From the NCBI GenBank assembly GCA_003255065.1, contig QAOA01000533.1:413149-477148 (forward strand): a stretch of 64,000 bases of DNA, given 5' to 3'. Positions 1 to 13,000 of this stretch are shown in pieces. The notes below the pieces were generated by a model. That model ran no database searches, was not told where the DNA came from, and saw only the letters and a program-made list of their open reading frames with translations. The DNA is from Cercis canadensis. Taxonomy: Eukaryota > Streptophyta > Magnoliopsida > Fabales > Fabaceae. Every line of letters starts with the position of its first letter. The first letter of the stretch is position 1. Made by a program: the position numbers and the translations under genes.

Positions 1-3000
1 AAACGAAACAGGGTCCCGGGGCAGATATAGTGCCTCACCAGGAAACTGTCCAGCCCCAGGTACAGTGAACCAAAAGAAAAATATCCGAGTTAGAAACAGG
101 GATGAACCGAAACAGGGCCCTGGGCCAGATATAGTGACTCACCAGGAAACTAACCAGCCCCAGATATAGTGAACCAGAAGAAAAATATCCGAGTTAGAAA
201 AAGGGATGAACCGAAAGAGGGTCCCGGGGCAGATATAGTCACTCACCAGGAAACTGTCCAGCCCCAGATTCAGGGAACCAACAGAAAACTATCCGAGTCA
301 GAAACAGTTAGAAACAAGGATGAACCGAAAAATGGTTCCGGGGCAGATATAGTGACTCACCAGGAATCTGTCCAGTCCTAGATACAATGAATTATAAGAA
401 AAATATCCGAGTTAGAAACATTTAGAAATAGGGATGAACCGAAACAGGGTCCCGGGGCAGGTATAGTGACCTACCAGGAAACTGTCCAGCCCGAGATACA
501 GTGAACCAAAATAAAAATATCCGAGTTAGAAACAGTTAGAAACAGGGATGAACCGAAAAGTGTCCCGGTGCAGATATAGTGACTTAACAGGAAACTTTCC
601 AGCCCCAGGTACAATTAACCATAAGCAAAATATCCGAGTTAGGAACAGGGATGAACCGAAAACGGGTCCCGGGGCAGATATAGTGACTCACCAAGAAACT
701 GTCCAGTCCCAGATAAATTGAACAATAAGAAAAATATCCGAGTTAGAAACAGGGATGATCCGAAAAAGGGTCCCGGGGCAGATATAATGACTCACCAGGA
801 AACTGTCCAGCCCCAGATACTGTGTCCCATAAGAAAAATATCCGAGTTAGAAACAGGGATGAACCGAAAAAGGGTCCCAGGGCAGATATAATGACTCACC
901 AGGAAACTGTCCAGCCCCAGATACAGTGAACCAAAAAAAAAATATCCGAGTTAAAAACAGTTAGAAACAGGGATGAACCGAAAAGGGTCCCGGTGCAGAT
1001 ATAGTGACTCACTAGGAAATTGTCCAGTCCAAGATAAAGTGAACAATAAGAAAAATATCCGAGTCAGAATCAGGGATGAACCGAAAAAAGGTCCCGGGGC
1101 AGATGCAGTGACTCACCAGGAAACTGTCCAGCCCCAGATACTGTGGACCATAAGAAAAATATCCGAGTTAGAAACAGGGATGAACCGAAAAAGGGTCCCG
1201 GGCCAGATATAGTGACTCACCAGGAAACTATCCAGCCCCAGGTACAGTGAACCATAAGCAAAATATCCGAGTTAGAAACAGGGATGAACCGAAACAGGGC
1301 CCTGGGCCAGATACAGTGACTCACCAAGAAACTGTCCACTCCCAGATACAGTGAAGTAAAAGAAAAATATCCGAGTTAGAAAGAGTTAGAAACAGGGACG
1401 AACCGAAAAAGGGTCCCAGGGCAGATATAGTGTGTCACCAGGAAACTGTCTAGTCCCAGATACAGGGAACCGTAAGAAAAATATCTGACTCAGATACATG
1501 GAGGAATCGAAACAGGGTCCTAGGCCAGATATAGTGACTCACCAAGAAACTATCCAGCCCCAGATACAGTGAACTAGAAGAAAAATATTCGAGTTGGAAA
1601 CATGGATGAACCGAAACAGGGTCCTGGGGCAGATATAGTGACTCACCAGGAAACTGTCTATCCCCAGATACAGTAAACCATAAGAAACATATCCGAGTTA
1701 GAAACAGTTAGAAACAGGGATGAGCCGAAAACGGGTCCCGGGGCAGATATAGTGACTCACCAGAAATCTGTACAGTCCGAGATACAGGGAACTGTACGAA
1801 ATATGTCTGAGTTAGAAACATTTAGAAACAAGGATGAAACGAAACAGGGTCCCGGGGCAGATATATTGACTCACCAGGAAACTGTCCAGCCCCAGATACA
1901 GTGAACCAAAAGAAAAATATCCGAGTTAGAAACAGGGATGAACCGAAACAGGGCCCTGGGCCAGATATAGTGACTCACCAGGAAACTATCCAGCCCTAGA
2001 TACAGTGAACCAGAAGAAAAATATCCGAGTTAGAAAAAGGGATGAACCGAAAAAGGGTACCGAGGTAGATATAGTCACTCATCAGGAAACTGTCCAGCCC
2101 CAGATTCAGTGAACCAACAGAAAACTATCCGAGTCAGAAACAGTTAGAAACAAGAATGAACCGAAAAAGGGTCCCGGGGCAGATATAGTGACTCACCAGG
2201 AATCTGTCCAGTCCTAGGTATAGTGAATTATAAGAAAAATATCCGAGTTAGAAACATTTAGAAACATGGATGAACCGAAACAGGGTCCCGGGGCAGATAT
2301 AGTGACCCACCAGGAAACTGTCCAGCCCCAGATACAGTGAACCAAAATAAAAATATCCGAGTTAGAAACAGGGATGAACCGAAAACGGGTCCCGGGGTAG
2401 ATATAGTGACTCAGCAGGAAACTGTCCAGCCCCAGATACAGTGAACCATAAGAAAAATATCCGAGTTAGAAAAAGTTAGAAATAGGGATGAACCGAAAAA
2501 AGGTCCCGGGACAGATATAATGACTCACCAGGAAATTGTCGAGTGCCAGATAAAATGAACCATAAGAAAAATATCCGAGTCAGAAACAGGGATCAACCGA
2601 AAAAGGGACCCGGGGCAGATATAGTGACTCACCAGGAAACTGTCCAACCCCATATACTGTGGACCATAAGAAAAATATCTGAGTTAGAAACAGGGATGAA
2701 CCGAAAAAGGGTCCCGGAGCAGATATAGTGACTCACCAGGAAACTGTCCAGCCCCAGATACAGTGAACCAAAAAAAAAAATATCCGAGTTAAGGACAGTT
2801 AGAAACAGGGATGAACCGAAAAGGGTCCCGGTGCAGATATAGTGACTCAACAGCAATCTGTCCAGCCCTCGGTACAATTAACCATAAGCAAAATATCCGA
2901 GTTAGGAACAGGGATGAACCGAAAACGGGTCCCGGGGCAGATATAGTGACTCACTAGGAAATTATCCAGTCCAAGATAAAGTGAACAATAAGAAAAATAT

Positions 3001-4582
3001 CCGAGTCAGAATCAGGGATGAACCGAAAAAGGGTCTCGGGGCAGATGCAGTGACTCACCAGGAAACTGTCCAGCCCCAGATACTGTGGACCATAAGAAAA
3101 AAATCCGAGTTAGAAACAGGGATAAACCGAAAAAGGGTCCCGGGGCAGATATAGTGACTCACCAGGAAACTATTCAACCCCAGGTACAGTGAACCATATG
3201 CAAAATATCCGAGTTAGAAAAAGGGATGAACCGAAACAGGACCCTGGGCCAGATATAGTGACTCACCAAGAAACTGTCCAGTCCCAGATACAGTGAACCA
3301 AAAGAAAAATATCCGAGTTAGAAATAGTTAGAAACAGGGACGAACCGAAAAAGGGTCCCAGGGCAGATATAGTGTGTCACCAGGAAACTGTCCAGTCCCA
3401 GATACAGGGAACCGTAAGAAAAATATCTGACTCAGATACATGGAGGAACCGAAACAGGGTCCTAGGCCAGATATAGTGACTCACCAGGAAACTGTCCAGC
3501 CCCAGATAAAGTGATCCATAAGAAAAATATCCGAGTCACAAAGAGGGATGAACCAAAACAGGGCCCTGGGCCAGAAATAGTGACTCACCAGGAAACTATC
3601 CAGCCCCAGATATAGTGAACCAGAAGAAAAATATCCGAGTTAGAAACAATGATGAACCGAAACAGGGTCCCGGGGAAGATATAGTGACTCACCAGGAAAC
3701 TGCCTATCCCCAGATACAGTAAACCATAAGAAACATATCCGAGTTAGAAACAATTAGAAACAGGGATGAACCGAAAACGGGTCCCGGGGCAGATATAGTG
3801 ACTCACCAGAAATCTGTACGGTCCGAGATACAGTGAACCATAAGAAAAATGTCCGAGTTAGAAACATTTAGAAACATGGATGAAACGAAACAGGGTCCCG
3901 GGGCAGATATAGTGACTCACCAGGAAACTGTCCAGCCCCAGGTACAGTGAACCATAAGCAAAATATCCGAGTTAGAAACAGGGATGAACCGAAACAGGGT
4001 CCCGGGGCAGATATAGTGACTCACCAGGAAACTGTCCAGCCCCAGATACAGTGAACCATAAGAAAAATATCCGAGTTAGAAACAGGGATGAACCGAAACA
4101 GGGTCCCGGGGCAGATATAGTGACTCACCAGGAAACTGTCCAGCCCCAGATACAGTGAACCATAAGAAAAATATCCGAGTTAGAAACAGGGATGAACCGA
4201 AACAGGGCCCTGGGCCCGATATAGTGACTCACCAAGAAACTGTCCAGCCCCAGATACAGTGAACCAAAAGAAAAATATCCGAGTTAGAAATAGTTAGAAA
4301 CAGGGACGAACCGAAAAAGGGTCCCGGGGCAGATATAGTGTGTCACCAGGAAACTGTCCAGTCCCAGATACAGGGAACCGTAAGAAAAATATCTGACTCA
4401 GATACATGGAGGAACCGAAACAGGGTCCTGGGCCAGATATAGTGACTCACCAGGAAACTGTCCAGCCCCAGATAAAGTGATCCATAAGAAAAATATCCGA
4501 GTCAGAAACAGGGATGAACCGAAACAGGGCCCTGGGCCAGATATAGTGACTCACCAGGAAACTATCCAGCCCCAGATACAGT
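1..4582 (+). repeat. Satellite array, heterogeneous (domain I)
   Basis: Diverged monomers of 104 and ~114 bp are arranged in a recurring order. A cassette at the left edge (about 60-800) recurs from about 1.86 kb: a GGGCCCTGGGCC-type monomer, then one with CAGATTCAG...CCAACAG, then one with AATCTGTCCAGTCCTAG, then one with GTGCAGATATAGTGACT and a GTACAATTAACC end. A second set carries TGTGTCACC followed by GATACATGGAGG (near 1.43, 3.37 and 4.34 kb). Neighbouring monomers differ more from each other than from their counterparts in the next cassette, which is the mark of higher-order repeats. No gene is seen. Confidence 0.95.
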
Positions 4583-7077
4583 GAACCAGAAGAAAAATAT
4601 CCGAGTTAGAAACAGGGATGAACCGAAACAGGGTCCCGGGGCAGATATAGTGACTCACCAGGAAACTGTCCAGCCCCAGATACAGTGAACCATAAGAAAA
4701 ATATCCGAGTTAGAAACAGGGATGAACCGAAACAGGGTCCCGGGGCAGATATAGTGACTCACCAGGAAACTGTCCAGCCCCAGATACAGTGAACCATAAG
4801 AAAAATATCCGAGTTAGAAACAGGGATGAACCGAAACAGGGTCCCGGGGCAGATATAGTGACTCACCAGGAAACTGTCCAGCCCCAGATACAGTGAACCA
4901 TAAGAAAAATATCCGAGTTAGAAACAGGGATGAACCGAAACAGGGTCCCGGGGCAGATATAGTGACTCACCAGGAAACTGTCCAGCCCCAGATACAGTGA
5001 ACCATAAGAAAAATATCCGAGTTAGAAACAGGGATGAACCGAAACAGGGTCCCGGGGCAGATATAGTGACTCACCAGGAAACTGTCCAGCCCCAGATACA
5101 GTGAACCATAAGAAAAATATCCGAGTTAGAAACAGGGATGAACCGAAACAGGGTCCCGGGGCAGATATAGTGACTCACCAGGAAACTGTCCAGCCCCAGA
5201 TACAGTGAACCATAAGAAAAATATCCGAGTTAGAAACAGGGATGAACCGAAACAGGGTCCCGGGGCAGATATAGTGACTCACCAGGAAACTGTCCAGCCC
5301 CAGATACAGTGAACCATAAGAAAAATATCCGAGTTAGAAACAGGGATGAACCGAAAAAGGGTCCCGGGGCAGATATAGTGACTCACCAGGAAACTGTCCA
5401 GCCCCAGGTACAGTGAACCATAAGCAAAATATCCGAGTTAGAAACAGGGATGAACCGAAACAGGGTCCCGGGGCAGATATAGTGACTCACCAGGAAACTG
5501 TCCAGCCCCAGATACAGTGAACCATAAGAAAAATATCCGAGTTAGAAACAGGGATGAACCGAAAAAGGGTCCCGGGGCAGATATAGTGACTCACCAGGAA
5601 ACTGTCCAGCCCCAGGTACAGTGAACCATAAGCAAAATATCCGAGTTAGAAACAGGGATGAACCGAAACAGGGTCCCGGGGCAGATATAGTGACTCACCA
5701 GGAAACTGTCCAGCCCCAGATACAGTGAACCATAAGAAAAATATCCGAGTTAGAAACAGGGATGAACCGAAACAGGGTCCCGGGGCAGATATAGTGACTC
5801 ACCAGGAAACTGTCCAGCCCCAGATACAGTGAACCATAAGAAAAATATCCGAGTTAGAAACAGGGATGAACCGAAAAAGGGTCCCGGGGCAGATATAGTG
5901 ACTCACCAGGAAACTGTCCAGCCCCAGGTACAGTGAACCATAAGCAAAATATCCGAGTTAGAAACAGGGATGAACCGAAACAGGGTCCCGGGGCAGATAT
6001 AGTGACTCACCAGGAAACTGTCCAGCCCCAGATACAGTGAACCATAAGAAAAATATCCGAGTTAGAAACAGGGATGAACCGAAACAGGGTCCCGGGGCAG
6101 ATATAGTGACTCACCAGGAAACTGTCCAGCCCCAGATACAGTGAACCATAAGAAAAATATCCGAGTTAGAAACAGGGATGAACCGAAAAGGGTCCCGGTG
6201 CAGATATAGTGACTCAACAGGAAACTGTCCAGCCCCAGGTACAATTAACCATAAGCAAAATATCCGAGTTAGGAACAGGGATGAACCGAAACAGGGTCCC
6301 GGGGCAGATATAGTGACTCACCAGGAAACTGTCCAGCCCCAGATACAGTGAACCATAAGAAAAATATCCGAGTTAGAAACAGGGATGAACCGAAACAGGG
6401 TCCCGGGGCAGATATAGTGACTCACCAGGAAACTGTCCAGCCCCAGATACAGTGAACCATAAGAAAAATATCCGAGTTAGAAACAGGGATGAACCGAAAC
6501 AGGGTCCCGGGGCAGATATAGTGACTCACCAGGAAACTGTCCAGCCCCAGATACAGTGAACCATAAGAAAAATATCCGAGTTAGAAACAGGGATGAACCG
6601 AAACAGGGTCCCGGGGCAGATATAGTGACTCACCAGGAAACTGTCCAGCCCCAGATACAGTGAACCATAAGAAAAATATCCGAGTTAGAAACAGGGATGA
6701 ACCGAAACAGGGTCCCGGGGCAGATATAGTGACTCACCAGGAAACTGTCCAGCCCCAGATACAGTGAACCATAAGAAAAATATCCGAGTTAGAAACAGGG
6801 ATGAACCGAAAAAGGGTCCCGGGGCAGATATAGTGACTCACCAGGAAACTGTCCAGCCCCAGGTACAGTGAACCATAAGCAAAATATCCGAGTTAGAAAC
6901 AGGGATGAACCGAAACAGGGTCCCGGGGCAGATATAGTGACTCACCAGGAAACTGTCCAGCCCCAGATACAGTGAACCATAAGAAAAATATCCGAGTTAG
7001 AAACAGGGATGAACCGAAACAGGGTCCCGGGGCAGATATAGTGACTCACCAGGAAACTGTCCAGCCCCAGATACAGT
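4583..7077 (+). repeat. Homogenised satellite run, 24 monomers
   Basis: Twenty-four consecutive monomers span 2,495 bp, that is 24 x 104 minus one base because one copy near 6.19 kb is 103 bp. Most copies are identical to the 4791-4894 reference. A variant with AAAAAGGG followed by GGTACAGT...AAGCAAAAT recurs at offsets of 208, 312 and 935 bp (starts of its AAAAAGGG near 5351, 5559, 5871 and 6806), so small dimer and trimer units are copied within the run. The near-identity points to recent amplification or gene conversion, in contrast with the diverged flanks. Confidence 0.95.
4791..4894 (+). repeat. Reference 104-bp satellite monomer
   Basis: This is one copy of the commonest monomer, starting at GAACCATAAG and ending at CAGATACAGT; the next identical copy starts exactly 104 bp later. 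In order it holds an A-rich tract (AAGAAAAATAT), the segment CCGAGTTAGAAACAGGGATG, a GC-rich core with the palindrome CCCGGG, the heptamer TGACTCA, and a C-rich end. Two length classes occur across the window: 104 bp, and about 114 bp where the decamer TTAGAAACAG is doubled. Since 104 is not a multiple of three, any reading frame shifts at each monomer. I do not recognise it as a named satellite family. Confidence 0.97.
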
Positions 7078-10000
7078 GAACCATAAGAAAAATATCCGAG
7101 TTAGAAACAGGGATGAACCGAAAACGGGTCCCGGGGCAGATATAGTGACTCACCAGAAATCTGTACAGTCCGAGATACAGTGAACTATAAGAAAAATGTC
7201 CGAGTTAGAAACATTTAGAAACAGGGATGAAACGAAACAGGGTCCCGGGGCAGATATAGTGACTCACCAGGAAACTGTCCAGCCCCAGATACAGTGAACC
7301 ATAAGAAAAATATCCGAGTTAGAAACAGGGATGAACCGAAAACGGGTCCCGGGGCAGATATAGTGACTCACCAGAAATCTGTACAGTCCGAGATACAGTG
7401 AACTATAAGAAAAATGTCTGAGTTAGAAACATTTAGAAACAGGGATGAAACGAAACAGGGTCTCGAGGCAGATATAGTGACTCACCAGGAAACTGTCTAG
7501 CCCCAGATACAGTGAACCAAAAGAAAAATATCCGAGTTAGAAACAGGGATGAACCGAAACAGGGCCCTGGTCCAGATATAGTGAGTCACCAGGAAACGAT
7601 CCACCCCTAGATATAGTGAACCAGAAGAAAAATATCCGAGTTAGAAAAAAGGATGAACTGAAAAAGGGTCCCGAGACAGATATAGTCACTCACCAGGAAA
7701 CTGTCCAGCCCCAGATTCAGGGAACCAACAGAAAACTATCTGAGTCAGAAACAGTTAAAAAGAAGGATGAACCGAAAAAGGGTCCCGGGGCAGATATAGT
7801 GACTCAACAGGAAACTGTCCAGCCCCAGGTACAATTAACCATAAGCAAAATAACCGAGTTAGGAACAGGGATGAACTGAAAACGGGTCCCGGGGCAGATA
7901 TAGTGACTCACCAGGAAACTGTCCAGTCCCAGATAAAGTGAACAATAAGAAAAATATCCGAGTCAGAATCAGCGATGAACCGAAAAAGGGTCCCGGGGCA
8001 GATGCAGTGACTCACCAGGAAACTGTCCATCCCCAGGTACAGTGAAGCATAAGTAAAATATCCGAGTCAGAAACAGGGATGAACCGAAACAGGGCCCTGG
8101 GCCAGATATAGTGACTCACCAGGAAACTATCCAGCCCCAGATACAGTGAACTAGAAGTAAAATATCAGAGTTAGAAACAGGGATGAACCGAAACAGGGTC
8201 CTGGGACAGATATAGTGACTCACCAGGAAACTGTCTATACCCAGATACAGTAAACCATAAGAAACATATCCGAGTTAGTAACAGTTAAAAACAGGGATGA
8301 ACCGAAAACGGGTCCCGGGGCAGATATAGTGACTCACCAGAAATCTGTACTGTCCGAGATACAGTGAACTATAAGAAAAATGTCCGAGTTAGAAACATTT
8401 AGAAACAGGGATGAAATGAAACAGGGTCCCGGGGCAGATATAGTGACTCACCAGGAAACTGTCCAGCCCCAGATACAGTGAACCAAAAGAAAAATATCCG
8501 AGTTAGAAACAGGGATGAACCGAAAAAGGGTCCCGGGGCAGATATAATTACTCACCAGGAAACTGTCCAGCCCCAGGTACAGTGAACCATAAGCAAAATA
8601 TCCGAGTTAGAAACAGGGATGAACCGAAACAGGGCCTTGGGCCAGATACAGTGACTAACCAAGAAACTGTCCAACCCCAGATACAGTGAACCAAAAGAAA
8701 AATATCCGAGTTAGAAATAAACCGAAAAAGGATCCCGGGGCAGATATAGTCACTCACCAGGAAACTGTCCAGCCTCAGATTCAGTGAACCAACAGAAAAC
8801 TATCCGAGTCAGAAACAGTTAGAAACAAGGATGAACCGAAAAAGGGTCCCGGGGCAGATATAGTGACTCACCAGGAAACTGTCCAGCCCCAGATACAGTG
8901 AACCAAAAGAAAAATATCCGAGTTAGAAACAGGGATGAACCGAAACAGGGTCCTGGGGCAGATATAGTGACTCACCAGGAAACTGTCCAGCCCCAGATAC
9001 AGTGAACCATAAGAAAAATATCCGAGTTAGAAACAGGGATGAACCGAAAAAGGGTCCCGGGGCAGATATAGTGACTCACCAGGAAACTGTCCAGCCCCGG
9101 TACAGTGAACCATAAGCAAAATATCCGAGTTAGAAACAGGGATGAACCGAAAACGGGTCCCGGGGCAGATATAGTGACTCACCAGGAAACTGTCCAGCCC
9201 CAGATACAGTGAACCATAAGAAAAATATCCGAGTTAGAAACAGGGATGAACCGAAAACGGGTTCCGGGGCAGATACAGTGACTCACCAGGAAACTGTCCA
9301 GCCCCAGATACAGTGAACCATAAGAAAAATATCCGAGTTAGAAACAGGGATGAACCGAAAAAGGGTCCCGGGGCAGATATAGTGACTCACCAGGAAACTG
9401 TCCAGCCCAGGTACAGTGAACCATAAGCAAAATATCCGAGTTAGAAACAGGGATGAACCGAAAACGGGTCCCGGGGCAGATATAGTGACTCACCAGGAAA
9501 CTGTCCAGCCCCAGATAAAGTGAACCATAAGAAAAATATCCGAGTTAGAAACAGGGATGAACCGAAAACGGGTTCCGGGGCAGATATATTGACTCACTAG
9601 GAATCTGTCCAGTCCTAGATACAGTGAATTATAAGAAAAATATCCGAGTTAGAAACATTTAGAAATAGGGATGAACCGAAACAGGGTCCCGAGGCAGATA
9701 TAGTGAACCACCAGGAAACTGTCCAGCCCCAGATACAGTGAACCAAAATAAAAATATCCGAGTTAGAAACAGTTAGAAACAGGGACGAACCGAAAAGGGT
9801 CCCGGTGCAGATATAGTGACTCAACAGGAAACTGTCCAGCCCCAGGTACAATTAACCATAAGAAAAATATCCGAGTTAGAAACAGGGATGAACCGAAAAC
9901 GGGTCCCGGGGCAGATATAGTGACTCACCAGGAAACTGTCCAGCCCCAGATACAGTGAACTATAAAAAAAATATCCGAGTTAGAAAAAGTTAGAAAGAGG

Positions 10001-13000
10001 GATGAACAAAAAACAGGTCCCGGGGCAGATATAATGACTCACCAGGAAATTGTCGACTCCCAGATAAAATGAACCATAAGAAAAATATCCGAGTTAGAAA
10101 CAGGGATGAACCGAAACAGGACCCTGGGCTAGATATAGTGACTCAACAGGAAACTATCCAGCCCAAGATACAGTGAACCAGAAGAAAAATATCCGAGTTA
10201 GAAAAAGGGATGAACCGAAAAAGGGTCCCGGGGCAGATATAGTCACTCAGCAGGAAACTGTCCAGCCCCAGATTCAGTGAGCCAACAGAAAAATATCCGA
10301 GTCAGAAAAAATTAGAAATAAGGATGAACCGAAAAAGGGTCCCGGGGCAGATATAGTGACCCACCAGGAAACTGTCCAGCCCCAGATACAGTGAACCAAA
10401 ATAAAAATATCCGAGTTAGAAACAGTTAGAAACAGGGATGAGCCGAAAAGGGTCCCGGTGCAGATATAGTGACTCAACAGGAAACTGTCCAGCCCCAGGT
10501 ACAATAAACCATAAGCAAAATATCCGAGTTAGGAACAGGGATGAACCGAAAACGGGTCCCGGGGCAGATATAGTGACTTACCAGGTAACTGTCCAGTCCC
10601 AGATAAAGTGAACAATAAGAAAAATATCCGAGTCAGAATCAGAGATGAACCGAAAAAGGGTCCCGGGGCAGATGCAGTGACTCACCAGGAAACTGTCCAG
10701 CCCCAGGTACAGTGCACCATAAGCAAAATATCCGAGTTAGAAACAGAGATGAACCGAAAACAGGTCCCGGGGCAGATAAAGTGACTCACCAGGAAACTGT
10801 CCAGCCCCAGATACAGTGAACCATAAGAAAAATATCCGAGTTAGAAAAAGTTAGAAACAGGGATGAACCGAAAACAGGTCCCGGGGCAGATATAATGTCT
10901 CACGAGGAAATTGTCGTGTCCCAGATAAAATAAACCATAAGAAAAATATCCGGGTCAGAAACAGGGATGAATCGAAAAAGGGTCCCGGGGCAGATATAGT
11001 GACTCACCAAGAAACTGTCTAGCCCCAGGTAAAGTGAACCATAAGAAAAATATCTGAGTTAGAAACAGGGATGAACCGAAACAGGACCCTGGGCCAGATA
11101 CAGTGACTCACCAAGAAACTGTCCAGCCCCAGATACAGTGAACCAAAAGAAAAATATCCGAGTTAGAAATAGTTAGAAACAGGGACGAACCGAAAAAGGG
11201 TCCCGGGGCAGATATAGTGTGTCACCAGGAAACTGTCCAGTCCCAGATACAGGGAACCGCAAGAAAAATATCTGACTCAGATACATGGAGGAACAGAAAC
11301 AGGGTCCTGGGCCAGATATAGTGACTCACCAGGAAAATGTCCAGCCCCAGATAAAGTGATCCATAAAAAAAATATCCGGGTCAGAAACAGGGATGAACCG
11401 AAACAGGTCCCTGGGCCAGATATAAAGGTCCTGGGCCAGATATAGTAACTCACCAGGAAACTGTCCAGCCCTAGATAAAGTGATCCATAAGAAAAAGATC
11501 CGAGTCAGAAACAGGGATGAACCGAAACAGGGCCTTGGGCCAGATATAGTGACTCACCAGGAAACTATCCAGCCCCAGATACAGTGAACCAGCAGAAAAA
11601 TATCCGAGTTAGAAACAGGGATGAACCGAAACAGGGTCTCGGGGCAGATATAGTGACTCACCAGGAAACTGTCTAGCCCCAGGTACTGTGAACCATAAGA
11701 AAAATATCCGAGTTAGAAATAGGGATTAACTGAAAACGGGTCCCGGGACAGATATAGTGAGTAACCAGGAAACTGTCCAGCCCCACATACAGTGAACTAT
11801 AAGCAAAATATCCGAGTCAGAAACAGGGATGAACCGAAACAGGGCCCTGGGCCAGATATAGTGACTCACCAGGAAACTATCCAGCCCCAGATACAGTAAA
11901 CTAGAAGAAAAATATCAGAGTTAGAAACAGGGATGAAACGAAACAGGGTCCTGGGGCAGATATAGTGACTCACCAGGAAACTGTCTATCCCCAGATACAG
12001 TAAACCATAAGAAACATATCCGAGTTAGAAACAGTTAGAAACAGGGATGAACCGAAAACGGGTCCCGGGGCAGATATAGTGACTCACCAGAAATCTGTAC
12101 AGTCCGAGATACAGTGAACTATAAGAAAAATGTCCGAGTTAGAAACATTTAGAAACAGGGATGAAACGAAACAGGGTCCCGGGGCAGATATAGTGACTCA
12201 CCAGGAAACTGTCCAGCCCCAGATACAGTGAACCAAAAGAAAAATATCCGAGTTAGAAACAGGGATGAACCGAAACAGGGCCCTGGGCCCGATACAGTGA
12301 CTCACCAAGAAACTGTCCAGCCCCAGATACAGTGAACCAAAAGAAAAATATCCGAGTTAGAAATAGTTAGAAACAGGGACGAACCGAAAAAGGGTCCCGG
12401 GGCAGATATAGTGTGTCACCAGGAAACTGTCCAGTCCCAGATACAGGGAACCGTAAGAAAAATATCTGAGTCAGATACAAGGAGGAACAGAAATAGGGTC
12501 ATGGGCCAGATATAGTAACTCACTAGGAAACTGTCCAGCCCCAGATAAAGTAATCCATAAGAAAAATATCAGAGTCAGAAACAGGGATGAACCGAAACAG
12601 GGCCCTGGGCCAGATATAGTGAATCACCAGGAAACTATCCAGCCCCAGATACAGTGAACCAGAAGAAAAATATCCGAGTTAGAAACAGGGATGAACCGAA
12701 ACAGGGTCCCGGGGCAGATATAGTGACTCACCAGGAAACTGTCTAGCCCCAGATACTGTGAACCATAAGAAAAATATCCGAGTTAGAAACAGGGATTAAC
12801 TGAAAACGGGTCCCGGGGCAGATATAGTGACTAACCAGGAAACTGTCCAGCCCCACATACAGTGAACCATAAGCAAAATATCCGAGTCAGAAACAGGGAT
12901 GAACCGAAACAGGGCCCTAGGCCAGATATAGTGACTCACCAGGAAACTATCCATCCCCAGATACAGTGAACTAGAAGAAAAATATCAGAGTTAGAAACAG

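Noticed and set aside
4583-7077. CRISPR-like array of regularly spaced repeats
   Set aside because: The whole 104-bp unit is repeated and there are no unique spacers between short repeats. The setting is plant satellite and no cas genes are present.
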